A DNA stretch of 64,000 bases from Streptomyces sp. ALI-76-A (GTDB lineage Bacteria > Actinomycetota > Actinomycetes > Streptomycetales > Streptomycetaceae), in assembly GCF_030287445.1 (NCBI RefSeq), contig NZ_JASVWB010000002.1, positions 7,068,001 through 7,132,000 on the forward strand. The letters run 5' to 3'. The notes beneath the pieces are model-generated. The model searched no databases. It was given only the letters and a program-made list of their open reading frames with translations, and had not been told where the DNA came from. Positions 9,069 through 22,745 of the stretch are shown here, one piece after another (the stretch's first letter is position 1; the number at the start of each line of letters is the position of its first letter). The position numbers were made by a program, and so were the translations under genes.

Positions 9069-9514
9069 CATCACCTGCGGTCGGTGCTGACGTCACAGGC
9101 GGCGGCAGTGGCGGCACCCGCCCGCCTGCGGCGTGTCGGACGCCGACGTCACAGGCGGTGGGGTGCCGTTCCGACCCGCACCGGCCGTCCGGTGGTCGGG
9201 TGGCGGACCCGCCCGCCTTCGGCCGTCCGTCGGTGGGGCGCTGACGCCGTACGCGGTCGGGTGTCGTTCCGGCCTGCATCGCATGCTCACGTCGCCCTCC
9301 TCCACCCCGCCCACGACGGTCGTTCGGTGATCGGGTGCCGCTCTGACCCGTGTCGACCCCAGCGGTCGGGCGCCGACCGCCCGGGTCGCCCGCCCACCCG
9401 GCACACCGTCGCCCGCCCGCCCACCGTCGGCGGCCGCACCGGTGTTCACGGGGGCTCCATCCGCAGTGCACCGGCCGGGTGGGGATTGTCAGAGGCGCGT
9501 GCTCTCATGGAGTC
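9069..9514. repeat. Non-coding stretch of degenerate GC-rich repeats
   Basis: No gene with normal actinobacterial coding bias fits these 446 bases. They contain diverged repeated words: GACGTCACAGGCGG at 9089-9102 and again at 9145-9158, and a GGTGCCGTTCCGACCC-like word at 9162-9177, around 9260-9274 and around 9334-9349. Long overlapping frames in all directions are typical of GC-rich noise. The 3' end (from about 9480) is the leader of the next gene. Confidence 0.5.
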
Positions 9515-10357
9515 ATGATCGAAGACACGGAAACCATCGACGAGTTTCTCGCCCGCCACGCCGCCGACGTGCAGGAGGCCGTCCGCAAGGCGGCCGCGGC
9601 CGAGATCATGCCGCGCTTCCGCCGGCTCGCCGCGCACGAGGTCGACCAGAAGAACGGCCCGCACGATCTGGTGACGGACGCCGACCGCAATGCCGAGCTG
9701 TACCTCACCGAGGCGCTCGGTGCCCTGCTGCCCGGCTCGATCGTGGTCGGCGAGGAGGCGGTGCACGCCAACCCGGCGTCCTACGAGGCCCTCCAGGGCG
9801 ACACCCCGGTCTGGATCGTCGATCCCGTCGACGGGACACGGCAGTTCGTGCACGGCGACCCCGGTTTCTGCACCCTGGTCGCGCTCGCGCAGCGCGGCGT
9901 GCTCCTCGCCTCGTGGACGTACGCCCCGGCCCTCGACCGGATGGCCACGGCCGTCCGCGGACAGGGCGCGTTCCTCGACGGCGAGCGGCTGCGCCCCGGC
10001 CCCCCTGAGCCGGGCCGTGACCTGCGCGTCGCCACCTCGCACCCGGACTACACGACCGACGACCAGAAGCAGGCACTGCTGGGCCTGTGGACCGAGGGGG
10101 TGGCACCCCGCGCCTGCGGCTCGGCCGGTCTGGAGTACCTGGCCGTCGCCCGGGGCGAGTCGGACGCCACGGCGTTCTCGTGGGAGGCGGCCTGGGACCA
10201 CGCGGCCGGTCTGCTCCTGGTGGAGGAGGCGGGCGGCGTCCACCTGACCCGCGCGGGCGAGCCGTTCCGCGTCACCGGCCACAACACCCTGCCCTTCACC
10301 GCGGCCCGCGACGAGGCCACGGCCCGCCGGGTGATCGGGCTGCTGAGAACGCAGTAG
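9515..10357 (+). CDS. Inositol monophosphatase family phosphatase
   Basis: A 280-residue member of the IMPase/FBPase/CysQ superfamily of metal-dependent phosphomonoesterases. The metal-site motifs are present: GEEA near residue 79, WIVDPVDGTRQFVHG near residue 100 and WDHAAG near residue 225. Likely substrates are inositol monophosphate, histidinol phosphate or a related sugar phosphate; the sequence does not decide among them. The ATG at 9515 was chosen because homology begins there and GGAG precedes it closely. The open frame extends upstream only through the repeat region. Confidence 0.88.
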   Translation: MIEDTETIDEFLARHAADVQEAVRKAAAAEIMPRFRRLAAHEVDQKNGPHDLVTDADRNAELYLTEALGALLPGSIVVGEEAVHANPASYEALQGDTPVWIVDPVDGTRQFVHGDPGFCTLVALAQRGVLLASWTYAPALDRMATAVRGQGAFLDGERLRPGPPEPGRDLRVATSHPDYTTDDQKQALLGLWTEGVAPRACGSAGLEYLAVARGESDATAFSWEAAWDHAAGLLLVEEAGGVHLTRAGEPFRVTGHNTLPFTAARDEATARRVIGLLRTQ

Positions 10358-10455
10358 TGCGCGGCAGCGGGCGCGAGACGCCCCGCGGCCCGGCGCCGTC
10401 GGCACCGCGTCCTATCCTGATCTCACAGGCCATCGGCTGACGAAGGAGTCCGAAG

Positions 10456-11874
10456 GTGCCGTCGATGCTCGATGCGGTCGTGGTGGGTGCGGGGCCGAAC
10501 GGACTGACCGCTGCCGTGGAGCTGGCCCGCCGGGGCTTCTCCGTGGCCGTCTTCGAGGCGCGGGACACCGTCGGCGGGGGAGCCCGCACCGAGGAGCTCA
10601 CCCTCCCCGGCTTCCGGCACGACCCGTGTTCGGCCGCCCACCCGCTGGGCATCAACTCCCCGGCGTTCCGCGCGATGCCCCTGGAGCGGTACGGCCTGCA
10701 GTGGCTGCACGCCGACCTGCCCATGGCGCACCCCTTCACCGACGGCACCGCCGCCGTCCTGGCGCGGTCGGTCGGGGAGACGGCCGCCTCGTTCGGGCCA
10801 CGCGACGCGGGCACCTACCGCAGGCTGGTCGAGCCCTTCCTGCCCAAGTGGGACGCCCTGGTCCGGGACTTCATGTCCCTGCCGGGCACCGCGCTGCCCC
10901 GCGACCCGGTCACCCTCGCCCGCTTCGGCCTCGTCGGCCTGCCCCCGGCCGGCTGGCTGATGCGCCGCTTCCGGGACGAGCGGGCCAGGACCCTGTTCGC
11001 CGGTCTCGTCGCGCACGTCATGGCTCCCCTCTCCGGCTTCGCCACCGGTGCCGTCGGCCTGGTCTTCGCCCTCGCCGCCCACGCCCGCGGCTGGCCCGTG
11101 GCCCGCGGCGGCTCCCAGTCCGTCTCCGACGCGCTCGCCGCGTACCTCAAGGACCTCGGCGGCACCGTCCACACCGACTACGAGGTCAAGCGGCTCGACG
11201 ACCTCCCGCCGGCCCGCGCGTACGTCTTCGACACCTCACCCACCGCCCTCGCCCGCATCGCCGGCTTCGGCACGTACTACGCGGGCTACCGGTACGGCCC
11301 CGGCGTCTTCAAGGTCGACTACGCGCTGGACGGCCCCGTCCCGTGGACCGCGCCGGAGGCGCACCGGGCCACCACCGTGCAGATCGGCGCCGACAGCGCG
11401 GAGATCGGCACCGCCCTGCGCGCGGCGGCGCGGGAGGGACGCGCCCCCGACAGACCGTTCATGATCACCGTTCAGCCCAGCGTGGTCGACCCCACCCGGG
11501 CTCCGGCCGGCCGGCACGTCTTCTGGGCGTACGGCCATGTCCCCAGCGGCTGGACCGGAGACCTGACCGACGCCCTCGAACGCCAACTGGAGCGCTTCGC
11601 GCCGGGGTTCCGTGACCGCGTCCTCGCCCGCGCGACCGCCGGACCGCCCGAACTCGCCGCCCGCAACGCCAACTACGTCGGCGGGGACATCGCCTCCGGC
11701 GCGGTCTCCGGGCTCCAGATCCTGCTGCGCCCCAAGCTCTCCCTGTCCCCGTACGGCACCCCGCACCCGGCCGTCTTCATCTGCTCCTCGGCGACCCCGC
11801 CCGGTCCCGGGGTGCACGGCATGTCCGGACACAACGCGGCGAAGGCCGTGTGGAGGAGGCTGCGGCAGACATGA
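10456..11874 (+). CDS. FAD-dependent oxidoreductase, phytoene-desaturase-like
   Basis: A 472-residue flavoprotein with an N-terminal dinucleotide-binding fold ([20 protein letters not shown], ending in FEAR at about residue 37) and the [14 protein letters not shown] segment seen in phytoene desaturase/PYROXD2-like oxidoreductases. The C-terminus keeps the second FAD signature ([11 protein letters not shown]). The substrate is unknown; no carotenoid genes are nearby, so a carotenoid role is not supported. The GTG start follows GAAGGAG by 8 bases. The stop codon overlaps the macrodomain start by four bases, which implies coupled translation. Confidence 0.85.
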   Translation: MPSMLDAVVVGAGPNGLTAAVELARRGFSVAVFEARDTVGGGARTEELTLPGFRHDPCSAAHPLGINSPAFRAMPLERYGLQWLHADLPMAHPFTDGTAAVLARSVGETAASFGPRDAGTYRRLVEPFLPKWDALVRDFMSLPGTALPRDPVTLARFGLVGLPPAGWLMRRFRDERARTLFAGLVAHVMAPLSGFATGAVGLVFALAAHARGWPVARGGSQSVSDALAAYLKDLGGTVHTDYEVKRLDDLPPARAYVFDTSPTALARIAGFGTYYAGYRYGPGVFKVDYALDGPVPWTAPEAHRATTVQIGADSAEIGTALRAAAREGRAPDRPFMITVQPSVVDPTRAPAGRHVFWAYGHVPSGWTGDLTDALERQLERFAPGFRDRVLARATAGPPELAARNANYVGGDIASGAVSGLQILLRPKLSLSPYGTPHPAVFICSSATPPGPGVHGMSGHNAAKAVWRRLRQT

Positions 11875-12380
11875 CCACCATCAGCCTCGTCCAGGGCGAC
11901 ATCACCCGGCAGCGCGCCGACGCGATCGTCAACGCGGCCAACTCCTCGCTGCTGGGCGGGGGTGGCGTCGACGGCGCCATCCACCGCCGCGGCGGCCCCG
12001 CGATCCTTGCGGACTGCCGCAGACTGCGCGCCGCGCACCACGGCAAGGGCCTGCCGACCGGCCAGGCCCTCGCGACGACCGCGGGTGACCTGGACGCCCG
12101 CTGGGTCATCCACACCGTGGGCCCGCGCTACAGCGGCCAGGAGGACCGGTCGGACCTGCTGGCGTCCTGCTACCGCGCGTCGCTGCGGATCGCCGACGAA
12201 CTGGGCGCCCGCACGGTCGCCTTCCCCGCCGTCTCCGCAGGGATCTACGGCTGGCCGCTGGACGACGCCGCCCGGATCGCGGTGGAAACGGTGCGGGCGA
12301 CACCGACCGCGGTCGAGGAGGTCAGGTTCGTCCTCTTCGACGAGCGGACGTACGAGGCGTTCGCCCGACACGTCGCGTGA
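11871..12380 (+). CDS. Macrodomain O-acetyl-ADP-ribose deacetylase
   Basis: A 169-residue single macrodomain. It shows the hallmark ADP-ribose-binding segments: [34 protein letters not shown] and [11 protein letters not shown]. Enzymes of this MacroD/YmdB class remove acetyl from O-acetyl-ADP-ribose, the product of sirtuins, or ADP-ribose from acidic side chains. It is coupled to the upstream FAD oxidoreductase by an ATGA overlap. A sirtuin and an ADP-ribosylglycohydrolase are encoded about 15 kb away. Confidence 0.92.
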   Translation: MTTISLVQGDITRQRADAIVNAANSSLLGGGGVDGAIHRRGGPAILADCRRLRAAHHGKGLPTGQALATTAGDLDARWVIHTVGPRYSGQEDRSDLLASCYRASLRIADELGARTVAFPAVSAGIYGWPLDDAARIAVETVRATPTAVEEVRFVLFDERTYEAFARHVA

Positions 12381-12605
12381 GCTGCCGGCCGAGGATCTCG
12401 CGGCCGAGCCGGGGAACATCCGTCCTCCCCCGCGCCGCTCCCGCAGGACCGCCCAGGCCGGGTATCCGGCGGACGTCCAGGCCAACTCCCCCTGACGTTC
12501 CGCCCTGCTCCCCGTGACGGAATGACAGACAGCGGCCTTCTCCCGGCAAGCTTTCCCGAGCACCATCGGCATGTCCTCGACATCCTCGACGGTAAGGAAG
12601 CACCT

Positions 12606-13916
12606 GTGAGAACGCCCCGCACCGCGCGAAGCGCCGTACTTCTCGCCTCGGGCACCGTGCTGACCACCCTCCTCGCGACCACTCCGGCGGGGGCGGCCGA
12701 CCTGCCGGTGGTCACCGCCACCACGGAGACCGCCGCCCTCTTCGACGACGAGGCCGGTGGCAACTCCGACGCCGACGACCCGGCGATCTGGCGCAACCCC
12801 GCCGACCCCGCGCGCAGCCTGGTCGTCGCCACCGCCAAGGAGGGCGGGCTGCGGGTCTACGACCTGGAAGCCCGCCTCGTGCAGTCGCTGGCCGCCCCCG
12901 CGCCGCCGGCCGAGGACGACGCCCCGGGCCGCTACAACAACGTCGACCTCCTCTCCGGCGTGCGCACGTCGGCCGGCCGGGCCGACGTGGCGGTGGTGAG
13001 CGACCGCGGCAACGACCGCCTGCGGATCTACCGCGTCGACCCGTCGCGGCGGGGCGGCCCGCTGCGGGACATCACCGACCCGGCCGCCGCCCCGGTCTTC
13101 TCCGCCGACCAGGCCGAGATCAACGACCAGCGCACCGCGTACGGCCTGGCCACCTGGAAGGACAGGGCCACCGGACGCACCTACGCCCTGGTCAGCCGGC
13201 GCGAACGCACCCGGCTCGCCCTGCTCGAACTAGTCCCGGCCGCGAACGGCACGGTCGGCTACCGCAAGATCCGCACCCTGGACCTGCCGTCCTCCTTCCG
13301 CCTGCCCGACGGCACGTCGTGGAGCCCGTGCCTGGAGCCCGGTGAACTGCCGCAGATCGAGGGCATGGTCGTCGACCCGGCCACCGGCACGCTCTACGCC
13401 GGCCAGGAGGACATCGGCATCTGGCGGCTGCGCGCCGACCTCACCGGCAAGCCGGTCCTGGTGGACAAGGTCAAGGAGTACGGCGTCCCCGGCACCTACG
13501 ACGAGGAGACCGAGGAGTGCGCGCCCGGCGCCGACCCCGGCTACGGCGGTGAGCGCCTGTCGGCCGACGTCGAGGGCCTGACCCTCTTCCAGGAGCGGGA
13601 CGGCGACGGTTACCTGCTCGCCTCCAGCCAGGGCGACAACACCTTCGCCCTGTACGACCGTGAGGTGAGCGAGGACAACGAGTACGAGGGCGGCTTCCGG
13701 GTCGGCGCCGCGACGGCCACCCTCGACAGCGTGGAGGAGTGCGACGGTGCCGCCGTCCTCAACGCCCCGCTCGGCGCCCGCTACCCGCGCGGCCTGCTCG
13801 TCGTCCAGGACGGACAGGAGACCCCCGCGGTACCGGACGGGGCGGGCGGTACGCGCACGGCGACCGGCTTCACGTTCGTGGACCTCGGAACGGTGGTCGA
13901 CGCCACCGGCATGTGA
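12606..13916 (+). CDS. Secreted beta-propeller phytase
   Basis: A 436-residue exported 3-phytase of the beta-propeller type, which releases phosphate from phytate and depends on calcium. The start is GTG 12606, three bases after a GGTAAGGAAG ribosome site; the longer frame from 12522 adds residues before the signal peptide. A Sec signal peptide (VRTPRTARSAV..., cleaved after ATTPAGA) is followed by the family-typical DADDPAIWRNPADP and NNVDLLSGV segments. The pattern IEGMVVDPATGTLYAGQED and the DVEGLTL segment are also family features. A hairpin at 13929-13954 ends the transcript. Confidence 0.9.
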   Translation: MRTPRTARSAVLLASGTVLTTLLATTPAGAADLPVVTATTETAALFDDEAGGNSDADDPAIWRNPADPARSLVVATAKEGGLRVYDLEARLVQSLAAPAPPAEDDAPGRYNNVDLLSGVRTSAGRADVAVVSDRGNDRLRIYRVDPSRRGGPLRDITDPAAAPVFSADQAEINDQRTAYGLATWKDRATGRTYALVSRRERTRLALLELVPAANGTVGYRKIRTLDLPSSFRLPDGTSWSPCLEPGELPQIEGMVVDPATGTLYAGQEDIGIWRLRADLTGKPVLVDKVKEYGVPGTYDEETEECAPGADPGYGGERLSADVEGLTLFQERDGDGYLLASSQGDNTFALYDREVSEDNEYEGGFRVGAATATLDSVEECDGAAVLNAPLGARYPRGLLVVQDGQETPAVPDGAGGTRTATGFTFVDLGTVVDATGM

Positions 13917-13928
13917 CCTCCCCCGCAC

Positions 13929-13954
13929 GGCCGCCGGGCACCGGCCCGGCGGCC
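13929..13954. terminator. Hairpin between phytase and zinc transporter
   Basis: A perfect 10-bp stem (GGCCGCCGGG / CCCGGCGGCC) with a 6-base loop lies between two convergent operons, 13 bases after the phytase stop. It has no U-tract, as is common in Streptomyces, and could serve both strands. Confidence 0.6.
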
Positions 13955-14020
13955 GCCCCGCCGGCCCGGACGGCGAGGGGCACCGGCGTGAACGGCGCCG
14001 ACGGCCAGGCGCGCCCACGG

Positions 14021-14893
14021 TCAGGCGAACCGCGGTGCCGTCCGCCGCGCCCCGCGGCGCCGTCTGCCGGCCAGCCGGCAGACGGCGTAGACCGTGAACG
14101 AGATCGTCGTGACGTAGGGGCTGATCGGGACGGAGCCGCCGAGGGCGAGCAGGATGCCGCCCTCGATGGAGATCACGGCGAAGACCACGCTGAGCAGCGG
14201 CAGCAGCACGGGGGACGCGGTGACGCGGGCGGCGGCCGCCGCGGGGGTGACGACGAGGGTGAGGACCAGCAGCGCGCCGACGATCTGCACCGACAGGGCC
14301 ACCGTGAGCCCGAGCACGAGCATGAAGGCGAAGGACAGCGCGCGCACCGGCACCCCACGGGCCTCGGCGACGTCCGGGTCGGCGCTGGCGAACGACAGCG
14401 GCCGCCACATCACCGCCAGGGCCACCACGACCAGCGCGGAGGTGCCCAGCAGCCACGTCGTCTGCGGCGTGTCGACGGCGACGATCTGGCCCGTGAGCAG
14501 GCCGAACTTGTTGGCCGCCCGCCCCTTGTAGAGGGCGAGGAAGAGCACGCCCAGGCCGAGCCCGAACGGCATGATGATGCCGATCACCGAGTTGCGGTCG
14601 CGGGCCCGGGCGCCCAGGACGCCGATCGCGCCGGCCGCGAGCAGCGAGCCGACGATGGAGCCCGCCACGATGTTCACGTCGAGCAGCAGCGCCGCCGACG
14701 CGCCCGCGAAGGACAGTTCGCTGATGCCGTGCACCGCGAACGGCAGGTCCCGCATGACGACGAAGACCCCGGCCAGCCCGCCGACGAGCCCGAGAGCGGC
14801 ACCGGCGAGAAGGGAGTTGCGGACCAGCGCCAGGAGTTCGCCGTAGTGGTCGAAACCGAAGATCTGCTGCCAGACCCCGTCGGCGAGCGTCAT
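14021..14893 (-). CDS. znuB: Zinc ABC transporter permease
   Basis: A 290-residue polytopic membrane protein of the ABC-3 (ZnuB/TroC/MntB) family, with about eight hydrophobic helices and the conserved core FVVMRDLPFAVHGISELSFAG. It starts at ATG 14893, overlapping the ATPase stop by four bases. It is the last gene of the three-gene znuA-znuC-znuB operon; manganese is the main alternative substrate, but the Zur-like boxes favour zinc. Confidence 0.9.
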   Translation of the reverse strand: MTLADGVWQQIFGFDHYGELLALVRNSLLAGAALGLVGGLAGVFVVMRDLPFAVHGISELSFAGASAALLLDVNIVAGSIVGSLLAAGAIGVLGARARDRNSVIGIIMPFGLGLGVLFLALYKGRAANKFGLLTGQIVAVDTPQTTWLLGTSALVVVALAVMWRPLSFASADPDVAEARGVPVRALSFAFMLVLGLTVALSVQIVGALLVLTLVVTPAAAAARVTASPVLLPLLSVVFAVISIEGGILLALGGSVPISPYVTTISFTVYAVCRLAGRRRRGARRTAPRFA

Positions 14894-15759
14894 GGCCGGA
14901 CTTCCTCGGTCGCGGGGGCGTGGTGCGGTGGGGCGGCCGTCTCGTCCGGGGCCCCGACGACCACGACACGGCCGTGCACCCGGACGACGTCGACCCGCGT
15001 GCCGTACAGCCGGGACAGCGACGCGGAGGTCAGGACCTCCTCCGGTGTCCCGACGCGGTGACCTCCCCGGGCCAGATAGAGGACCCGGTCCACCAGGCCG
15101 AGCACCGGGTTGATCTCGTGGGTCACGAAGACCACGGCCGTGCCGTGGGACCGGCGCCGGGCGTCCACCAGCCCGGTGACGGCCCGCTGGCGGTTCAGGT
15201 CGAGCGAGAGCAGCGGCTCGTCGCACAGCAGGACGCGCGGATCGGTCGCCAGCGCCTGTCCGACGCGCACGCGCTGCCGCTCGCCCCCGGACAGCAGGCC
15301 GAGGGGGACGTCGGCGTACGCGGACGCCCCCACCGACGCCAGGATGTCATCCACCCGGCGACGCACGGCACCCGAGCGCGGTCGTGGCCCGAAGCGGTGC
15401 CCGTCGATCCCGAAGCGCACGAGGTCGCGGGCCCGCAGCATCGCCTGCGCGGAGAGCTCCGCCTGCTGCGGGACGTAACCGAGGTGCCGGGCGGCCTCGC
15501 GGGGCGGTCGCCCGAGGACGGTCAGTGTTCCGGCGGACAGCGGCTGCCGGCCCAGCAGAGCCCGTACGAAACTGGTCTTGCCCGACCCGTTCGGCCCGAG
15601 CACGGCCAGGAACTCCCCGGGCCGTACGGCGAGATCGAGGCCGCGCCACACCACGCGCTCGCCGTAGGACACGGCGGCCCCGCGCAGCCGGATCACCGCG
15701 TCGGCGTCGGTGCCGTCGCTGCCGGAGGGGGGCGCGGGCGCCCGGCCCGGCCGCCTCAC
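14890..15759 (-). CDS. znuC: Zinc ABC transporter ATP-binding protein
   Basis: A 289-residue ABC ATPase. Walker A is GPNGSGKTS near residue 55, the Q-loop YVPQQAE, the signature LLSGGERQRV and Walker B VLLCDEPLLSLD, followed by the switch histidine in FVTHE. All the motifs needed for activity are present. A Pro/His-rich tail of about 20 residues may add metal-binding side chains. The GTG start overlaps the znuA stop (GTGA), giving a fully coupled operon. Confidence 0.92.
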   Translation of the reverse strand: MRRPGRAPAPPSGSDGTDADAVIRLRGAAVSYGERVVWRGLDLAVRPGEFLAVLGPNGSGKTSFVRALLGRQPLSAGTLTVLGRPPREAARHLGYVPQQAELSAQAMLRARDLVRFGIDGHRFGPRPRSGAVRRRVDDILASVGASAYADVPLGLLSGGERQRVRVGQALATDPRVLLCDEPLLSLDLNRQRAVTGLVDARRRSHGTAVVFVTHEINPVLGLVDRVLYLARGGHRVGTPEEVLTSASLSRLYGTRVDVVRVHGRVVVVGAPDETAAPPHHAPATEEVRP

Positions 15760-16691
15760 TTGTCCAGCGCGCTCGCGAGCGCGCCGACGGTGCCGGTCAT
15801 CCAGCCGAGGTAGTCCTTGCCGGGCGGCAGGGTCTCGGTCACCGGCACGACGGGGATCCCGGCCGCCTCGGCCGCGGCCTCGGCCTTCTCCGTCTGCGGG
15901 CCGGAGGTCTGCTCGTTGTAGACCAGCGCCTCGACCTCCTTGCCGGAGAACACGGCCAGCGTGGCCCGGAGGACCTGGGGGGAGACGTCGTCGCCCTCCT
16001 CGATCGCCTCGCTGAACCGCGGAGGCGTTCTGTTCACCAGGCCGGCGGCGTCGAGCATGTACAGCGGCACGGGCTCGGTGATGGCCACCCCCTCGCCGCC
16101 GTGGTCCTTCCTGATCGCGACCTCCTTCTCCTCCAGCAGCCGCAGTTTCGCCTTGAAGGCCGTGGCGTTCCCGGTGAAGGTGGCCGCGTCGGCGGGGTCG
16201 GCCTCGCCCAGGGCGGCGGCGATGCGGTCGGCGACCCTGGCGACGGTGGGGAAGTCGTACCAGACGTGCTCGTTGAGCTCGCCGCCCTCGGGGGCGGTCC
16301 GCCCGGAGACCTTGACCGCGTTGATCACTGTGGCGGAGGAGCCGCTGCTGCTGAGCATGCGGTCGACGAAGTCGTCGTAACCGCCGCCGTTCTCGATCAC
16401 GACTCTCGCCTTGGACAGCGCCAGCTGGTTCTGGGTGTCGGCCTCGTAGGAGTGCGGGTCCTGGTCGGGGTCACTGATGATCGCGGTGACGTCGGCCTTC
16501 CGGCCGCCGATCTGCCGGGCGATGTCGCCGTAGACGTTCGTCGAGGCGACGACCGGGATCGCGGCGGAGGCGACCGGGCTCTGGGCGCCGCTCCCGCCGC
16601 TGCCGGAGTCCGACGAGTTCCCGCAGCCTGCCAAGAGGGCCAGGGAGACGCCGGCCATCAGGGCCAGACGTCGGGACGAGGGCGTGGGCAT
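15756..16691 (-). CDS. znuA: Zinc ABC transporter substrate-binding lipoprotein
   Basis: A 311-residue cluster A-I metal-binding lipoprotein. It has a signal peptide with lipobox LALLAGC, then a Ser/Gly linker and the mature domain starting PVVASTNVYGDIARQIGG. Metal ligands typical of ZnuA are visible: His in DQDPHSYEA, His in LNEHVWYDFP and Glu in ITEPVPLYM. The usual third histidine position is Glu/Pro here rather than His, and no His-rich loop is present, as in several actinobacterial homologues. It is the first gene of the operon behind two Zur-like boxes. Confidence 0.92.
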   Translation of the reverse strand: MPTPSSRRLALMAGVSLALLAGCGNSSDSGSGGSGAQSPVASAAIPVVASTNVYGDIARQIGGRKADVTAIISDPDQDPHSYEADTQNQLALSKARVVIENGGGYDDFVDRMLSSSGSSATVINAVKVSGRTAPEGGELNEHVWYDFPTVARVADRIAAALGEADPADAATFTGNATAFKAKLRLLEEKEVAIRKDHGGEGVAITEPVPLYMLDAAGLVNRTPPRFSEAIEEGDDVSPQVLRATLAVFSGKEVEALVYNEQTSGPQTEKAEAAAEAAGIPVVPVTETLPPGKDYLGWMTGTVGALASALDK

Positions 16692-16771
16692 GGTGCCTCC
16701 ACGGCAGGTGGGAACAGGGATGTGTCAGAGAGGGGAGCGGCCGTTGCGAGCCGGACGCGCCTCACGCTAGA

Positions 16772-16825
16772 TGGAAACGGATGTCAAGAACACGCCTGAA
16801 CCGATCCATATGAAAACCATTGCCA
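16772..16825 (-). promoter_or_regulatory. Two Zur-like operator boxes upstream of znuA
   Basis: TGGAAACGGATGTCA (16772-16786) and TGAAAACCATTGCCA (16811-16825) both resemble the Streptomyces Zur box (TGAAAATGATTTTCA class). They are 39 bases apart, centre to centre. They lie 80 to 135 bases upstream of znuA, where zinc-loaded Zur would repress. This is read from consensus memory, not from a scored matrix. Confidence 0.6.
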
Positions 16826-17235
16826 AGCCTTGACGCCTGTCCTGGAGCGGCTCCGGCCGGCTCCGTTGCATCGAACGGTTGAATCCCCGGGCGCCGTCCG
16901 GACGACGCGGACCGGCACCTGTCCCCGGCGGACTTGCCGCGCCGTCGCGTACGGAGCGCGTCGGCGCAACAGGCAGGAGGACCCCCCATGTCGACGGACC
17001 TCAGCAGGCGCCGACTGCTCGCCACGGGCGCCGGAGTCGCGCTCGGCGGAGCCGCCGCGGTGTCGGCGTCCGCCGCACCGGCCGCCGCGGGAGCCGCCTC
17101 GCCCCTCCGCGGCGTGCGCGAAGAGAGCCGTTCCCTCGACGAGCTGTACGAGGCCGCCGTCGCCGAGGGCGGCAAGCTCGTCCTCTACCAGGGCGGGGAC
17201 GTCGACAGCCAGGCGGCCGGGGTACGGGCCGCGTT

Positions 17236-22190
<4,955 letters not shown>

Positions 22191-22208
22191 CCCGGCGGCG
22201 GACGACCC

Positions 22209-22253
22209 GCCCGGTCCCGGCAGGACGCGCCGCACGTCCTGCCGGGACCGGGC
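22209..22253. terminator. Strong hairpin between beta-galactosidase and arsR
   Basis: A 19-bp perfect stem (left arm 22209-22227, right arm 22235-22253, core CCCGGTCCCGGCAGGACG) with a 7-base loop sits between two convergent genes. It probably ends both transcripts. Confidence 0.8.
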
Positions 22254-22315
22254 CGCGGGGCGGAGCCCGGCGGACGGTCACCCAAGGCGCGCCGGTCGCC
22301 CCACCGGCCCGTAGC

Positions 22316-22678
22316 TCACTCCGCGCCGTCGCTGATGCCCAGCCGCAGATGCTCCACGTGGTAGACGGCCTGGTCGAGCAGCTCGGCGACATGGTGGTCG
22401 TGCAGCGCGTACACGACCGACCGGCCCTGGCGCTCGCCCACGACCAGCCCCAGATTGCGCAGCAGCCGCAGCTGGTGCGAGCACGCCGACTGCTCCATGC
22501 CCACCTCCGCGGCCAACTCGGTGGCCGGCAGCGGCCCTTCGCGCAGTCGCGCCAGGATCAGCAGCCGGGAGGGCGTCGACAGGGCCTGGAGCGTGGTGGC
22601 CACCTTGGCGACGTTGCCCGCGTCCAGGCGTACGCGCTCGCCGGCGTCCTGTGCTGCGGTGACCGCTCCATGACCCAT
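22316..22678 (-). CDS. ArsR/SmtB-family metal-sensing repressor
   Basis: A 120-residue winged-helix repressor. The recognition region is ATELAAEVGMEQSACSHQLR and the wing VVGERQGRSVVYAL. The C-terminal helix contains DHHVAELLDQAVYHVEH, a pattern of Asp/His ligands like the alpha-5 metal site of SmtB/NmtR-type Zn, Ni or Co sensors. It is divergent from a P1B-type metal ATPase, with an operator-like inverted repeat between, so it most likely represses that pump until excess metal appears. Confidence 0.9.
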   Translation of the reverse strand: MGHGAVTAAQDAGERVRLDAGNVAKVATTLQALSTPSRLLILARLREGPLPATELAAEVGMEQSACSHQLRLLRNLGLVVGERQGRSVVYALHDHHVAELLDQAVYHVEHLRLGISDGAE

Positions 22679-22699
22679 GGGGGTATCTTACCCACCGTG

Positions 22700-22739
22700 C
22701 ATGAACGGATGAATGAGTCTTCATGTGTTCCTGTATGGT
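22700..22739 (+). promoter_or_regulatory. ArsR operator and probable leaderless promoter of the metal ATPase
   Basis: The inverted repeat TGAATGAGTCTTCA (22710-22723), extended by CATGAA at 22700 and TTCATG ending at 22725, matches the TGAA-N6-TTCA form of ArsR/SmtB operators. A -10 (TATGGT, 22734-22739) lies seven bases before the GTG start at 22746, so transcription would begin at or near the start codon and give a leaderless mRNA. The operator would overlap the -35 region. Confidence 0.62.
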
Positions 22740-22745
22740 GTCCGC

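Noticed and set aside
9069..9430. CRISPR array
   Set aside because: The repeated words are too few, too diverged and unevenly spaced, and there are no cas genes in the window.
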